A stretch of DNA of 64,000 bases from Nitrosomonas sp. (GCF_019635155.1 NZ_JAHBZY010000001.1:186001-250000); one strand, 5' to 3'. Positions 37,720 through 47,439 are shown, numbered from the stretch's first letter. The notes: generated by a model not told the origin, from the letters alone. Numbers and translations: made by a program.

Positions 37720-37980
37720 AAATTTTCCTCTCAGAATTTGTAGCCAATCGCGCTGATATGATCCGGATCGAATTGCCGCTTTCAGTATACGTGCCACCGC
37801 CAGTAAACGACCTTGAGAAGAAATGCCAAACGTTACATATCTTTCTTCATCTTCCGAATGATCGGGATCGCGGGTAGTTGCAGAAAATGCATCACGCAAT
37901 GCACTGGATGCTTCTTCAAAAGTGACGCCATGTTTACGATGATTAAGTACAGCTTTCTTCGCATTCCACTCAAAATGCAT
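37706..37980 (-). pseudogene. brnT: BrnT-family toxin with -1 frameshift
   Basis: Residues 1-62 are typical BrnT: FEWNAKKAVLNHRKHGVTFE, then RDPDHSEDEERYVTFGISS and GRLLAVA. After GCG GTG at 37800-37795 the frame derails. In the next frame the missing family C terminus reads TYTESGNSIRIISARLAT, then ERKIYEEG and TAA at 37708-37706. Only two bases lie between the matched codons, so one base appears lost. BrnT is a ribonuclease toxin with a RelE-like fold. As sequenced it is inactive or expressed as a fusion to its own antitoxin. Confidence 0.8.
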
Positions 37981-38429
37981 AAATACCGATGTATCCTTGC
38001 TATTAATGCGACACGTTAGAAAATAGCTTCCACATTACGGCTAAGTTATCACAAAATGTATCTGAATAGCGCTTCCCAGAATATTTTTCAGCAATTTGTG
38101 GCAAACCGCCTGGGTTTGTTATTAGCACAGGGTTGGGCTGCCGAAGAAAGCCCGACATCACCCGCTGCGCAGGGGTGTTATGCAGCGTCTTCATTATCCC
38201 ATCCGGGAAAAACCAGTACCGCAGGGTGGCATTTGAGGGCTTTTGCCAATATTTTGGCGCGTTCAACCCCCAAGTTGATTGGATCATGCTCGAGAGTCCG
38301 CAGATCGTGACTATATCGAGTAATTGCAGGATAGGTTTTGAAAAAACCAATAAGCTGAATTATTATCGTTATATCGGTGCAGCCGCATTGTAGGTTCTTG
38401 TTTCTAAAAAATAGCGAGAATACCATTCA
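37981..38429. other. Gene-poor remnant region
   Basis: 449 bp between brnT and the sulfatase-like gene. It holds no intact gene. On the minus strand it includes a fragment of an XRE-type regulator (38178 to about 38345), and a 115-codon minus-strand frame (38003-38350) of no recognisable family, part of which overlaps that fragment. It looks like decayed accessory DNA. Confidence 0.45.
38178..38345 (-). pseudogene. Fragment of XRE-type helix-turn-helix regulator
   Basis: The minus-strand frame ending at 38178 contains NLGVERAKILAKALKCHPAV followed by LVFPGWDNEDAA. This resembles the C-terminal helix of a Cro/C1-type HTH domain plus the short tail common in HigA-like antitoxins. The upstream part of the HTH (helices 1-3) is not recognisable in this frame, so only a remnant is called. 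Confidence 0.35.
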
Positions 38430-40193
38430 TTGACTTCGATACCTTTTATTACATTGAGCAAGAAGCTTCTTTTTAATGCACGATTGCCGCTCTTGTTTTT
38501 TTGTATCGGGCTTATCGCTTATAAGTTTTATCTACTGGAAATCAATTCTCGGGCTATTCTTGGTTGTGATTGGTGCTTGGTAAGAAAAGCGATATTCTTT
38601 GAATTGCAATTCCTTTTTTTACTGGGAATTTTGCATTTCGTGGCAGGGTTTTCCCGCTGGTATTGGTTGCGTTTCAGTTTGCGCTTGAGCGTCATTGCCA
38701 TACTGCTAATCATGGCAATCGACCTAATAGTATTGCAGCAATTCCTGGTTCGTTTTACCTGGCATGAATTCTTGAAATTTGTTTCTGAATTCAGCGCAAT
38801 CATGGATTTCTCCAGACAGCTTATCGTAAGTTTCTGGTCAGCACTGATCGCTGCAATGGTTATTTCCATAATCTTGTGGGTTTTGGGCCGTTACTTGATT
38901 TTAGATAATGCAACGACCCGATCGCCTGTGTTCTTGGCGTTTGTTGCCTTCGGCTTGTTCGGGACGGAATATTTGAAACCCACTGAATTTCATGGACCTT
39001 ATCTGCAAAACTCGATTGAAGCATTTTTTTCATCGCAAACAAGACATCGTCCTTATTCAGATGATTTCGCCAACAAAATTTTAGCCGAGCCTGAGGAAGA
39101 AAGCCGGTGCTACGAGGGAGTAGGGGCTCGTCCTGATTTGATATTGCTGATTGTCGAGTCGCTTTCTATGTATCACAGCAAGCTTTTTTCAGGACTTCGC
39201 GATTGGACGCCGCAGTTCGACAGTGTCAGTCAAAATGGACGATGGTTCAGCAACTTCTACGCCAACGCCATCAACACGGAACAGGGCCTGGTTGCATTGC
39301 TCACGGGTGAACCGGCTATCGCCAGGGGAACGGGTAACGCATCGACTCCGTTATTCGAGCAATTCCAAAGTTCTAAACATACGGTGCCTCATCTACTGAA
39401 TGACTTGGATTACTACACCGCTTTTCTTACGACTGGGAATCTTGGTTTTCTGGGGAAAGGGGATTGGCTTAAAAAAATTGGATTTAATTTAATTGAAGGT
39501 CATGATGCAGCTTACTACGACGGCATGAAACGGTTTCACTTCGATGCCGCGCCAGATCAAGCGCTATATGACCGAGCGCTAATCGAGCTCCAAACGCATC
39601 ATCGCAAAAAGCCAGTGTTCCTGACATTGGAAACCGTTTCAACACATCACCCTTTTATCGATCCTGAGAGCGCCGCGCAATCCGAAGAATTGGTTTTTCG
39701 TTATGCGGACCGTGCATTAGGGGTTTTCGTTGAAAATTTAAAATCAATCGGCTTTTTTGATAATGGTTACTTAATGATCGTAAGCGATCACCGCGCCATG
39801 GTACCGGCTAGTCAGGATGAGATGGTGCGCTTCGGTGATCGCGCATATGCTCGCATTCCATTCAGCATTATCGGCTATGGTTTGAATAATGAGGAAGTAG
39901 TCGATCCCTTCTCTCAAATCGATTTATTACCTTCGCTCCATCATTGGTTGAGTCAAGACCGGCATTGCGTAAACGCGAATCAGGGAATATTTTTACCGAA
40001 AACCAAACACCAACCCGCTTGTATTTTTACGCGTCGCAGTTACGCTTTGGACGATGTTTTCATCCATTGTGGTGACGAAGACTATATCATTCGCTTAGAC
40101 GGCGATCGCAGTCATTATGTCGGTGCCAAACCACCTCATGACTTGTTAGGAAGCATACATCGATTGAGATTAGGCAAAGATTCATCGCATTGA
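38430..40193 (+). CDS. LtaS/sulfatase-like membrane enzyme (alkaline phosphatase superfamily)
   Basis: 587 aa from a TTG at 38430, with GAGAA about 10 bases upstream; no ATG is available near the start. The first 170 residues contain five or so transmembrane helices. The rest is a periplasmic sulfatase-fold domain: LILLIVESLSMYHSKLFSGL (metal ligand Glu), ANAINTEQGLVALLTGE (probable nucleophile Thr), ETVSTHHPF and VSDHRAM (metal-binding His/Asp). Relatives transfer phosphoglycerol or phosphoethanolamine groups to envelope glycans and lipids. The substrate here is unknown. It borders the tamA-tamB pair. Confidence 0.82.
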   Translation: MTSIPFITLSKKLLFNARLPLLFFCIGLIAYKFYLLEINSRAILGCDWCLVRKAIFFELQFLFLLGILHFVAGFSRWYWLRFSLRLSVIAILLIMAIDLIVLQQFLVRFTWHEFLKFVSEFSAIMDFSRQLIVSFWSALIAAMVISIILWVLGRYLILDNATTRSPVFLAFVAFGLFGTEYLKPTEFHGPYLQNSIEAFFSSQTRHRPYSDDFANKILAEPEEESRCYEGVGARPDLILLIVESLSMYHSKLFSGLRDWTPQFDSVSQNGRWFSNFYANAINTEQGLVALLTGEPAIARGTGNASTPLFEQFQSSKHTVPHLLNDLDYYTAFLTTGNLGFLGKGDWLKKIGFNLIEGHDAAYYDGMKRFHFDAAPDQALYDRALIELQTHHRKKPVFLTLETVSTHHPFIDPESAAQSEELVFRYADRALGVFVENLKSIGFFDNGYLMIVSDHRAMVPASQDEMVRFGDRAYARIPFSIIGYGLNNEEVVDPFSQIDLLPSLHHWLSQDRHCVNANQGIFLPKTKHQPACIFTRRSYALDDVFIHCGDEDYIIRLDGDRSHYVGAKPPHDLLGSIHRLRLGKDSSH

Positions 40194-40352
40194 TACCGGC
40201 AATGTCACAAGGTTTGTTTGCTTTCTCCCTGAATATCGGTCAGACGGGATATTCGGATGTCGAAGATAGGTTCATTTTTTGTCATCGCCGCCATTCTGGC
40301 GTGACGGAACCCTTCCTTTTAGTTGCTGCCCATAACGATAGGTTAAGTCAAT

Positions 40353-42167
40353 TTGAACAAAAGTGGCGGTTTTTTCGACACTCAATATTTATTGTTTAAT
40401 TACCAGTTGTTTACTTTATTTTGTAATATCCGATTTTATCTGATCGCGCTATTGGTCGCATCGAGTTTTCACGCTGCGGCGCAGGAAATACTCGATTTGC
40501 CCGGTAAGCAGGCTATCGTCTCATTATCGGCGCCGCAGTCGGTGAAAAAAATGCTCGATAAATATATTCAGCTACCTGCAGAGCCATTTGCCAGCGAGTA
40601 TGATGAAAGCGCATTCGTGCATCGCATACAAAAAGAAATCAGCGAAATTATGGCGACTGAAGGTTACTTCAGTGTCAGTGTTTCCGTAATAAAGCCGGCG
40701 CATGCGCAATCGATCGAGATCAAAGTTGATCCGGGCGAATTGACTCGCGTAGGTTCGGTTAGCCTTGAATTTTCCGGTGATATCGCCAATAGTGATAAAG
40801 AACACCGCAAACGCATCGAGCAGCTTCGCGCTGCGTGGTCACTAAAGACCGGGAAGCCCTTTCGCGCCGCCGATTGGGAACAGGCAAAATCCGCTTTGAT
40901 TAACAGCGTCACGCAACAGGCATTTGCCGCCGCCGCCATCACTAGCAGCCAGGCCAGCGTCGATCCCGGTGCCGCGCGCGCTGACCTGACTGTTACGATC
41001 GATTCCGGGCCGGTTTTTCATCTTGGAGAAATTCAAATTTCCGGTCTGAAACGTTATGATGCATCACTGATCACGCGGCTTGCGACTTTCAAGCCAGGCG
41101 ATATTTATCAGCGTGATTTGTTGCATCAATATCAACTCGCATTGCAGAAAACACCGCAATTTAGCACGGTTACGGTCAGTATCGTGCCCGATATCGCCCA
41201 GCACCGGTCGATACCGGTTAAAGTCATGCTGACGGAGGCACACGCGCAACGCTTCGCCTTCGGTGCCGGTTACAGTTCCAACAATGGCGCGCGCGGTGAA
41301 ATCAATTACCAGTATCATAATCTATTCGACCGCGCTTGGAATCTCACCAGTTTGTTGCGGCTCGAGCAAAAGCGGCAAACGTTTCTGGCGGGGGTCGATA
41401 CCTTACCCGATCAAAACAATATCAATCATTCGTTCAGCGCCAGCCTGCAGATGACGGATATCGCGGGTTTGAAAACCGATGTGCAAAAAGCCGGCCTGAC
41501 GCGCAATTACCAGACGCCGACGACAGTCATGCAGCTTGGTTTGAATTGGCAACGCGAGCATAAAAAACCCGACGGTGCGAACGATCAGATCAATCAGGCG
41601 CTGGTGCTGGATTGGCGCTGGCGACGGCGGATCGTTGACGATCCGGTTAACGTCCGGCGCGGCGATATCACTGAAGTGCGTATCGGTGGCGGCACCCGGC
41701 AATTGCTGTCGGATCAGGATTTTATCCGTACTTATGCCAACCATCAGAGCTGGTGGCCGGTGGGATTGCGTGATACATTTTTTCTGCGGGCTGAGGTTGG
41801 TTATACATTAGCCCCATCGCGTTTCGGTATTCCGCAGGAATATCTGTTTCGCGCAGGCGGTATTCAATCGCTGCGCGGTTACGCTTTTAAAAGTATCGGC
41901 GTGCACGAAGGCAGCGCCGTGGTTGGCGGCCGAACGATGGCGACCGGTACTGCCGAATATACGCATTGGCTGACTCATCAATGGGGTGCGGCGACGTTTG
42001 TCGATATCGGTAGCGCAGCCGATCGCTGGCAAGATATGCGGATGTTTCTCGGCTATGGCGCGGGGGTGCGCTGGCGCAGTCCGGCAGGCCCGCTGGCACT
42101 CGATTTGGCGCGCGGTCACGAAACCGGTAACTGGCGCGTGCATTTTTCAATGGCCGTCGCTTTTTGA
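40353..42167 (+). CDS. tamA: Translocation and assembly module protein TamA
   Basis: 604 aa. A signal peptide (FYLIALLVASSFHAAAQ) is followed by three POTRA domains (about residues 45-290). A 16-strand Omp85 beta-barrel comes next, containing FRAGGIQSLRGYAFKSIGV, the family RGY motif, and ending in the aromatic C terminus MAVAF. The start is taken as TTG 40353, but the signal peptide begins about 25 residues later, so an internal start is possible. It overlaps tamB, its inner-membrane partner. TamA/TamB are involved in outer-membrane protein and phospholipid homeostasis. Confidence 0.93.
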   Translation: MNKSGGFFDTQYLLFNYQLFTLFCNIRFYLIALLVASSFHAAAQEILDLPGKQAIVSLSAPQSVKKMLDKYIQLPAEPFASEYDESAFVHRIQKEISEIMATEGYFSVSVSVIKPAHAQSIEIKVDPGELTRVGSVSLEFSGDIANSDKEHRKRIEQLRAAWSLKTGKPFRAADWEQAKSALINSVTQQAFAAAAITSSQASVDPGAARADLTVTIDSGPVFHLGEIQISGLKRYDASLITRLATFKPGDIYQRDLLHQYQLALQKTPQFSTVTVSIVPDIAQHRSIPVKVMLTEAHAQRFAFGAGYSSNNGARGEINYQYHNLFDRAWNLTSLLRLEQKRQTFLAGVDTLPDQNNINHSFSASLQMTDIAGLKTDVQKAGLTRNYQTPTTVMQLGLNWQREHKKPDGANDQINQALVLDWRWRRRIVDDPVNVRRGDITEVRIGGGTRQLLSDQDFIRTYANHQSWWPVGLRDTFFLRAEVGYTLAPSRFGIPQEYLFRAGGIQSLRGYAFKSIGVHEGSAVVGGRTMATGTAEYTHWLTHQWGAATFVDIGSAADRWQDMRMFLGYGAGVRWRSPAGPLALDLARGHETGNWRVHFSMAVAF

Positions 42168-42184
42168 TGAATCAGGAATCGCTT

Positions 42185-45100
42185 ATGACCGATCAACACA
42201 CCGGAACTCCATCGTTGCCGAAAACCGCGCGGCGTTATCGCAAGTTAGTTGGCAGTTTGCTGTTCTTGCCGGTGTTTGCGGCAATTGCCGGTTATTGGTT
42301 GCTGTATAGTGTATCCGGACTGCAGTCGACGGTTGCTGCAGTTAACCGCTGGGGCGGCGGCACGGTTCAATTGACCGGCGTGCATGGCACATTACAAGAT
42401 TTGCGCGTTGAAAGCATTCTTTTCAAAAATGAAGCGTTAGAGCTAACGCTGCACGATCTCCGCCTCAATTGGAGTCCCACACAATTGCTTCATCGGCGGA
42501 TCAGCATCAATCGGCTGGCACTGGAGTCGATTCGCATCAACCAGCACACGACTGAGACCGCGCCGACCGCCCCGCAGCCACCGGACAGTTTGTTACTCCC
42601 GTTCGGATTATCGATTGCGGCAGTGACCGTCGGTTCCATTCATTTTAATGCGGCAATCCAGGAAAATGCCGAGCCGGTAATATCCGATCTGATGTTGGCG
42701 TTGGACAGCGATGGCACGCATCACCGGCTCACGCAACTGAATTTCACAACCCCTTGGGCGACGGTCGAATCGCAAGCGGAACTTGCCGGCAATGCGCCGT
42801 TTGACTTATCCGCTCGCATCGGTATCGCCGCCGGTGCATGGGGTGACATCGATACAACCGTTACCGGCAATCTGATGCAACTCACAATTCAATCCGTCGG
42901 TCAGCCGTCCGCGGCCAATATGACCCTGCAAGCACAGTTGCAGCCGTTTGCCGAAAACCCGCTGACGCAGTTGCATGCTATCCTGGAACAGTGGAATCCA
43001 GCCGATTTTCTGGCGGATGCGCCGCAAGCGAAGTTGTCTGTGTCGGCACAGTTGATGCAAGACCAGGCCGGACAATTGGCAGGTCATATCAACATCGAGA
43101 ATCATGCATCCGCGCCGCTCGATCAAAACGGTGTTCCGCTGTCCGCCATTCATACCCGCGTGCGGATTTCCCCGGAATTACTGATGTTACCGGATGTTCA
43201 AGTGCAATCCGGAAAGGATGGGGTTGTGCGTGGACAATTGGCTTGGAACAGGGACAAGCACGTTCTCACCGCGAACTTGGCGGTCGAGCGGCTCGATCCG
43301 CAGCAACTGTATAGCCGTCTGCAAACTGCCGCGATCTCAGGCAAGATCGAGCTCATCGGCGGTACGGAAAAGCAGTCCGCTCATATCGATTTGCGCGACC
43401 GGTCGTTGCGTTTGACCGCTGATATTGCTCGTACCATGGAGCAGATCATGCTTGAGCGGTTTAATTTGCAACGCAATCGTTCGCGATTGGCCGGTCAAGG
43501 TAAATTGCAGTTGACCGGGGATCAGTCGTTTGAATTGTCGGGAGAATTGATAAATTTCAACAGTGCGGATTTTATTCAAGCCGTCGATTCCGATCTGAAC
43601 GCCACCTTGCAGTTATCCGGCCAACGGCTGCCGGCAGTTGCCGGTACTTTGAAGTATATCATCCAAAAAAGCCGCTTGGCGAAAGCGCCGGTCAGCGGCT
43701 TGGGAGAGATCGCATTCACCGATGCCGGCCACCTTAACGGCAAGGCCGAATTGTCGGCAGGCTCGAACCGGTTGTTTGCGCAGGGGCGGCTGGACGGTGA
43801 GCGGCACGATGTGCAACTGACGGTCAATGCTCCCGCATTGGTGCAGTTGGGTTTGGGCGTGTCGGGCGATTTGCAGACACAGCTTGTTTTCCGCGGCACA
43901 ATGAAAACACCCGATCTCGACTGGAAGCTTGACAGCAAGCGCCTGGAGTTGCCCGGTAAGCAGCAATTCTCAGGCATATCCGCCAGTGCGCGGTGGCATC
44001 GTGATGACACCATCGCGCTGAACGTTGCAGTTGATACTTACCGTGCGCATGAGCATGCAACGATCAACCAATTGATCGCAACTCTCGACGGTAAAACCGA
44101 CCAGCACCGCTTGACGGTCAATGCCGGTATTAACCGGGATATCGCGGTACGACTGATGGCCAGTGGCGGTTTAAGCGGTGCAAAATCTGAACGGCCGTTG
44201 CGCTGGCAAGGCCAGCTGACCGAATTGTCTGCTACCGGTGATATGCCGGTTCGCCTGCTGGCGCCGGCAGCACTTGCCGCTAGCGCCTCATCGTTTTTGT
44301 TGAATGATGCCGGATTTTCGATTTCCGATGGATCGGTACGCATCGAGCAATTGCAATGGGCACCGGACAGCTTGAAAACCCGTGGTGATTTCACCGGCAT
44401 TGGGCTGCTGCCCGATATACCGGCGCGTGCAAAAAAAACACCGTTACAATTGGGCGGCCGCTGGCATCTCGATGCCGCCGCGCAACTGACCGGCGAACTG
44501 CATATTCAGCGTGAGCGCGGTGACTGGTACTTGCCCGGAGATGTACCGCAACCCTTGGGATTGCAACAATTACTGCTGCAGGCAACTGCACAGCAGGGGA
44601 AATTATCCGGACAATTGATACTGGATAGCGAAGCGCTGGGCAGTGCTCGGGCGGATGTAACGGTGCCGCTGCAGCAAACGAAATCGCAGTGGTCCATTGC
44701 CAAAGAATCGCCGTTGCAGGGTAACATTCACGCCACTATTGCCAGCTTGAAGTGGCTCAACGCATTCGGTGACAATCTGCACGCCGATGGTGAATTGCAA
44801 ATTCAAGCTGGAATTCAGGGAACAGTGCAGCAACCGGATATTAGCGGCACGGTTTCCGGCGTAAATTTACATTTGGCGTTAATGGAGCAGGGGATACGCT
44901 TGCAGCAAGGCACCCTGGCCGCGCATTTTCAGCAAGCGGATTTGCACATCGATCGGTTGTACTTTGCCAGCCCTTATACATCACCACCGGATAGCCGCTT
45001 GTTCGGCGATCTGGCGCTGCAAGACACGGCGGGCTCATTGGTTGTCAGTGGCAAGGTCGGATTAGCCGGCAATCCAAGTCATCTCGATTTTTCCATCGAT

Positions 45101-46024
45101 CGATTATCACTCGCGCACGGAACTGATTACTGGATTGTTTCTTCCGGCAACGGCACTGTCCGTTTTCAGCAGAACCGTCTTAGCATTGCCGGCGATTTGC
45201 GGGCCGACGCCGGTTTGATCATGCAACCGCCGGAAGGAGGCCGTCCGTCATTGCCGGACGATGTCGTGCTGGTCAATACGCCGTCACCGCAGCGTTCGCA
45301 AAAACTGGCATTGGATCTCGATATGAATTTTAATCTGGGCGAGAAATTCCATATCCGTGCTTCCGGTTTGGAAGGCCGTCTGGCGGGTCAACTGCAAATC
45401 CGCAACGATAATAATCAGCAACTTAAGCTCACCGGCGCTATCGCTGCGCAGGACACTACATTCAAGGCATACGGCCAGAACTTGACGGTCAAACGCGGTA
45501 TCGTCAGTTTTCAGGGGCCGCTCGATGATCCCAATCTGAACGTCCTGGCTGTGCGGGAGGGACTGGCGGTCGAGGCTGGTGTCGAAATCTCCGGATCGGT
45601 GCGCCATCCGCAGGTGAGGCTGGTGTCAACGCCGGAGGTATCCGAAGTCGAGAAATTATCCTGGATCGTGTTGGGCAGAAAACCCGACACCGGCGGTCTC
45701 GATACATCGGTATTGCTATCAGCCGCCGGATCGATACTCGGCGGCCAATCCGGCGGCGGCATTACCGACCGGATCACTCAGGCACTCGGTGTGGATGAAA
45801 TCTCTTTCAAACAAGCAAGCGCCGGCAGTTCACTGACCGGACAGATCGGCGTGGTCGGTAAACGCATTTCATCGCGCGCTTATTTGACTTACGAGCGGGG
45901 CTTGACGACAAGCACAATCGGTATCGCTAAGCTGAATTACAATCTGACACCGAGAATTACTATCGTCACGCAAGCCGGTGAGGATAGTGCGGTTGATTTG
46001 TTTTATACCGTGCAATTTGATTGA
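42185..46024 (+). CDS. tamB: Translocation and assembly module protein TamB
   Basis: 1279 aa from the ATG at 42185, chosen because AGGA lies nine bases upstream; earlier in-frame starts (42164, 42167) overlap tamA. It has an N-terminal membrane anchor (LLFLPVFAAIAGYWLLYSV), a very long AsmA-like beta-taco body, and a C-terminal TamB domain (DUF490) with GQNLTVKRGIVSFQGPLDDP and LSWIVLGRKPD. The C-terminal aromatic-rich end LFYTVQFD is typical. It bridges the periplasm from the inner membrane to TamA. It is the second AsmA-like bridge protein in this window after YdbH. Confidence 0.94.
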   Translation: MTDQHTGTPSLPKTARRYRKLVGSLLFLPVFAAIAGYWLLYSVSGLQSTVAAVNRWGGGTVQLTGVHGTLQDLRVESILFKNEALELTLHDLRLNWSPTQLLHRRISINRLALESIRINQHTTETAPTAPQPPDSLLLPFGLSIAAVTVGSIHFNAAIQENAEPVISDLMLALDSDGTHHRLTQLNFTTPWATVESQAELAGNAPFDLSARIGIAAGAWGDIDTTVTGNLMQLTIQSVGQPSAANMTLQAQLQPFAENPLTQLHAILEQWNPADFLADAPQAKLSVSAQLMQDQAGQLAGHINIENHASAPLDQNGVPLSAIHTRVRISPELLMLPDVQVQSGKDGVVRGQLAWNRDKHVLTANLAVERLDPQQLYSRLQTAAISGKIELIGGTEKQSAHIDLRDRSLRLTADIARTMEQIMLERFNLQRNRSRLAGQGKLQLTGDQSFELSGELINFNSADFIQAVDSDLNATLQLSGQRLPAVAGTLKYIIQKSRLAKAPVSGLGEIAFTDAGHLNGKAELSAGSNRLFAQGRLDGERHDVQLTVNAPALVQLGLGVSGDLQTQLVFRGTMKTPDLDWKLDSKRLELPGKQQFSGISASARWHRDDTIALNVAVDTYRAHEHATINQLIATLDGKTDQHRLTVNAGINRDIAVRLMASGGLSGAKSERPLRWQGQLTELSATGDMPVRLLAPAALAASASSFLLNDAGFSISDGSVRIEQLQWAPDSLKTRGDFTGIGLLPDIPARAKKTPLQLGGRWHLDAAAQLTGELHIQRERGDWYLPGDVPQPLGLQQLLLQATAQQGKLSGQLILDSEALGSARADVTVPLQQTKSQWSIAKESPLQGNIHATIASLKWLNAFGDNLHADGELQIQAGIQGTVQQPDISGTVSGVNLHLALMEQGIRLQQGTLAAHFQQADLHIDRLYFASPYTSPPDSRLFGDLALQDTAGSLVVSGKVGLAGNPSHLDFSIDRLSLAHGTDYWIVSSGNGTVRFQQNRLSIAGDLRADAGLIMQPPEGGRPSLPDDVVLVNTPSPQRSQKLALDLDMNFNLGEKFHIRASGLEGRLAGQLQIRNDNNQQLKLTGAIAAQDTTFKAYGQNLTVKRGIVSFQGPLDDPNLNVLAVREGLAVEAGVEISGSVRHPQVRLVSTPEVSEVEKLSWIVLGRKPDTGGLDTSVLLSAAGSILGGQSGGGITDRITQALGVDEISFKQASAGSSLTGQIGVVGKRISSRAYLTYERGLTTSTIGIAKLNYNLTPRITIVTQAGEDSAVDLFYTVQFD

Positions 46025-46073
46025 ATCGTAATGGAAACTTAGGAAAGCAACGAGCGATTTACACGGATGAGCG

Positions 46074-46736
46074 CTAACGTAAGCTGATGATCGGCCAGTT
46101 ATTTTTTTCCGCGTGACTTTTCAGCGTCGGATCGGGGTCGACAGCGACCGGATGTGTGACTTTACTGAGTAGCGGCAGGTCGTTCAAGGAATCGCTGTAA
46201 AACCAGCTGCGCAGAAAAGACAACCAGGTCAGATTGTGTCTGTCCAACCATTCTTCCAATCGGTCGATTTTGCCTTCGCGGAACGACGGCGTGCCGGCTA
46301 CGCGTCCGGTAAATTCGCCGTCTTTTTCTTCCGGTTCGGTCGCGATTAAATGTTCGATACCGAGTGCGTGTGCGATCGGCGTGGTGACGAAGCTGTTGGT
46401 GGCGGTGATGATGATGCATAAATCACCATCCAGTTTGTGTTGCTCGATCAATTGGCGTGTTCCGCGCGCGATCAGTGGTGTGATTTTTTTCGTCATGAAT
46501 TCTTTCCGCCAGGTTTCCAGTTGCGCGCGCGGATGGCGCGCCAGCGGTTTTAGTTGAAAATCCAGAAATTCGTGAATATCCAAGGTTCCGGCTTTGTATT
46601 GCTCATAAAACTCGATATTTTTCGCTTCGTGCAATTCGCGATCCAATGCTTTCTTTTCGATCAAGAATTGCGCCCATTGAAAATCACTATCGCCTGCGAT
46701 CAGTGTATTATCCAAATCAAATAATGCTAAATTCAT
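46074..46736 (-). CDS. HAD-IB family phosphatase (SerB/CicA-like)
   Basis: 220 aa from the ATG at 46736, behind AGGTGG, whose ATGA overlaps the hda stop; the longer open frame to 46874 lies inside hda. Motif I is FDLDNTL (Asp7, Asp9), then a cap domain, then IIITATNSFV (motif II), FREGKIDRL (motif III) and FYSDSLNDLPLL (motif IV). The HAD-IB set includes phosphoserine phosphatase-like and phospholipid-related enzymes. The substrate cannot be read from sequence. Confidence 0.88.
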   Translation of the reverse strand: MNLALFDLDNTLIAGDSDFQWAQFLIEKKALDRELHEAKNIEFYEQYKAGTLDIHEFLDFQLKPLARHPRAQLETWRKEFMTKKITPLIARGTRQLIEQHKLDGDLCIIITATNSFVTTPIAHALGIEHLIATEPEEKDGEFTGRVAGTPSFREGKIDRLEEWLDRHNLTWLSFLRSWFYSDSLNDLPLLSKVTHPVAVDPDPTLKSHAEKNNWPIISLR

Positions 46737-47404
46737 GAAACCACCTGTAATAATTCTCGTAATAAAGGAATGGTAATAGGACGCTGATGAACCAGGGAAT
46801 AACGATCCAATGCTTCCAGCGTCATCATCAGTGACGGTAAATCGCGTTGTCCATGTCGTAACAGATAAAGACAAATCTCTTGCGACAATTGAATGCCGCA
46901 GTCAGCGGCATGTGTTTTCATTGCTTGAATTTTCTCGTCTTCGGTCAATTCATGCACCTGATAGGCCAAACCCCAGCTCAAGCGTGTTACCAAATCTTGC
47001 CGCAGGGTGAGATGCACCGGCGCAACGGAACCGCTCATCAACAAAAGCGCGTGACCTTCCGCGCGCAATTCGTTATAGAAATTAAATAGCCGGATTTGGG
47101 CCGAGGCATCCAGGCAATCGATACCGTCGATCGCTACGCAATCGGCATCCAACGGATAATCGCAGGACTGTTTTGCGCAGCAATATACCGCTTTTAGGTT
47201 GTTTTGGGTATAGGCGGCGGTTATCGCCTGCAGTAAATGGCTTTTGCCGCACCCCGGATTTCCCCAGATATAGACAAAGCGTTCTTGCTCCTGTCCGATC
47301 AGGATACGGTGCAATATTTGCAGCAACTCGGCATTGCGGCCAGGCAGGAAATTAACCAATGACGGCGCCGGTACAGGTTTGATGTCTAGCAGCAATTGTT
47401 GCAT
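46733..47404 (-). CDS. hda: DnaA regulatory inactivator Hda
   Basis: 223 aa, a DnaA-like AAA+ protein without the DnaA DNA-binding domain. Walker A is GNPGCGKS (residues 48-55), then AIDGIDCLD (Walker B) and the sensor-type LRQDLVTRLSWGLAYQVHEL. Hda promotes hydrolysis of DnaA-ATP with the beta clamp. The N-terminal MQQLLLDIKP resembles the clamp-binding peptide (QL-type). It is translationally coupled to the HAD gene and follows the permease gene. Confidence 0.9.
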   Translation of the reverse strand: MQQLLLDIKPVPAPSLVNFLPGRNAELLQILHRILIGQEQERFVYIWGNPGCGKSHLLQAITAAYTQNNLKAVYCCAKQSCDYPLDADCVAIDGIDCLDASAQIRLFNFYNELRAEGHALLLMSGSVAPVHLTLRQDLVTRLSWGLAYQVHELTEDEKIQAMKTHAADCGIQLSQEICLYLLRHGQRDLPSLMMTLEALDRYSLVHQRPITIPLLRELLQVVS

Positions 47405-47439
47405 AGGGTTCGCGCAACGATCATTCCCTGCAACGCAGG

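Noticed and set aside
38003..38350. 115-codon minus-strand frame
   Set aside because: It overlaps the XRE remnant in another frame and has no recognised family; it may be decayed DNA, but a gene is not supported.
40190..40399. 69-codon frame between the sulfatase-like gene and tamA
   Set aside because: Overlaps both neighbours, has a weak TTG start and no family character.
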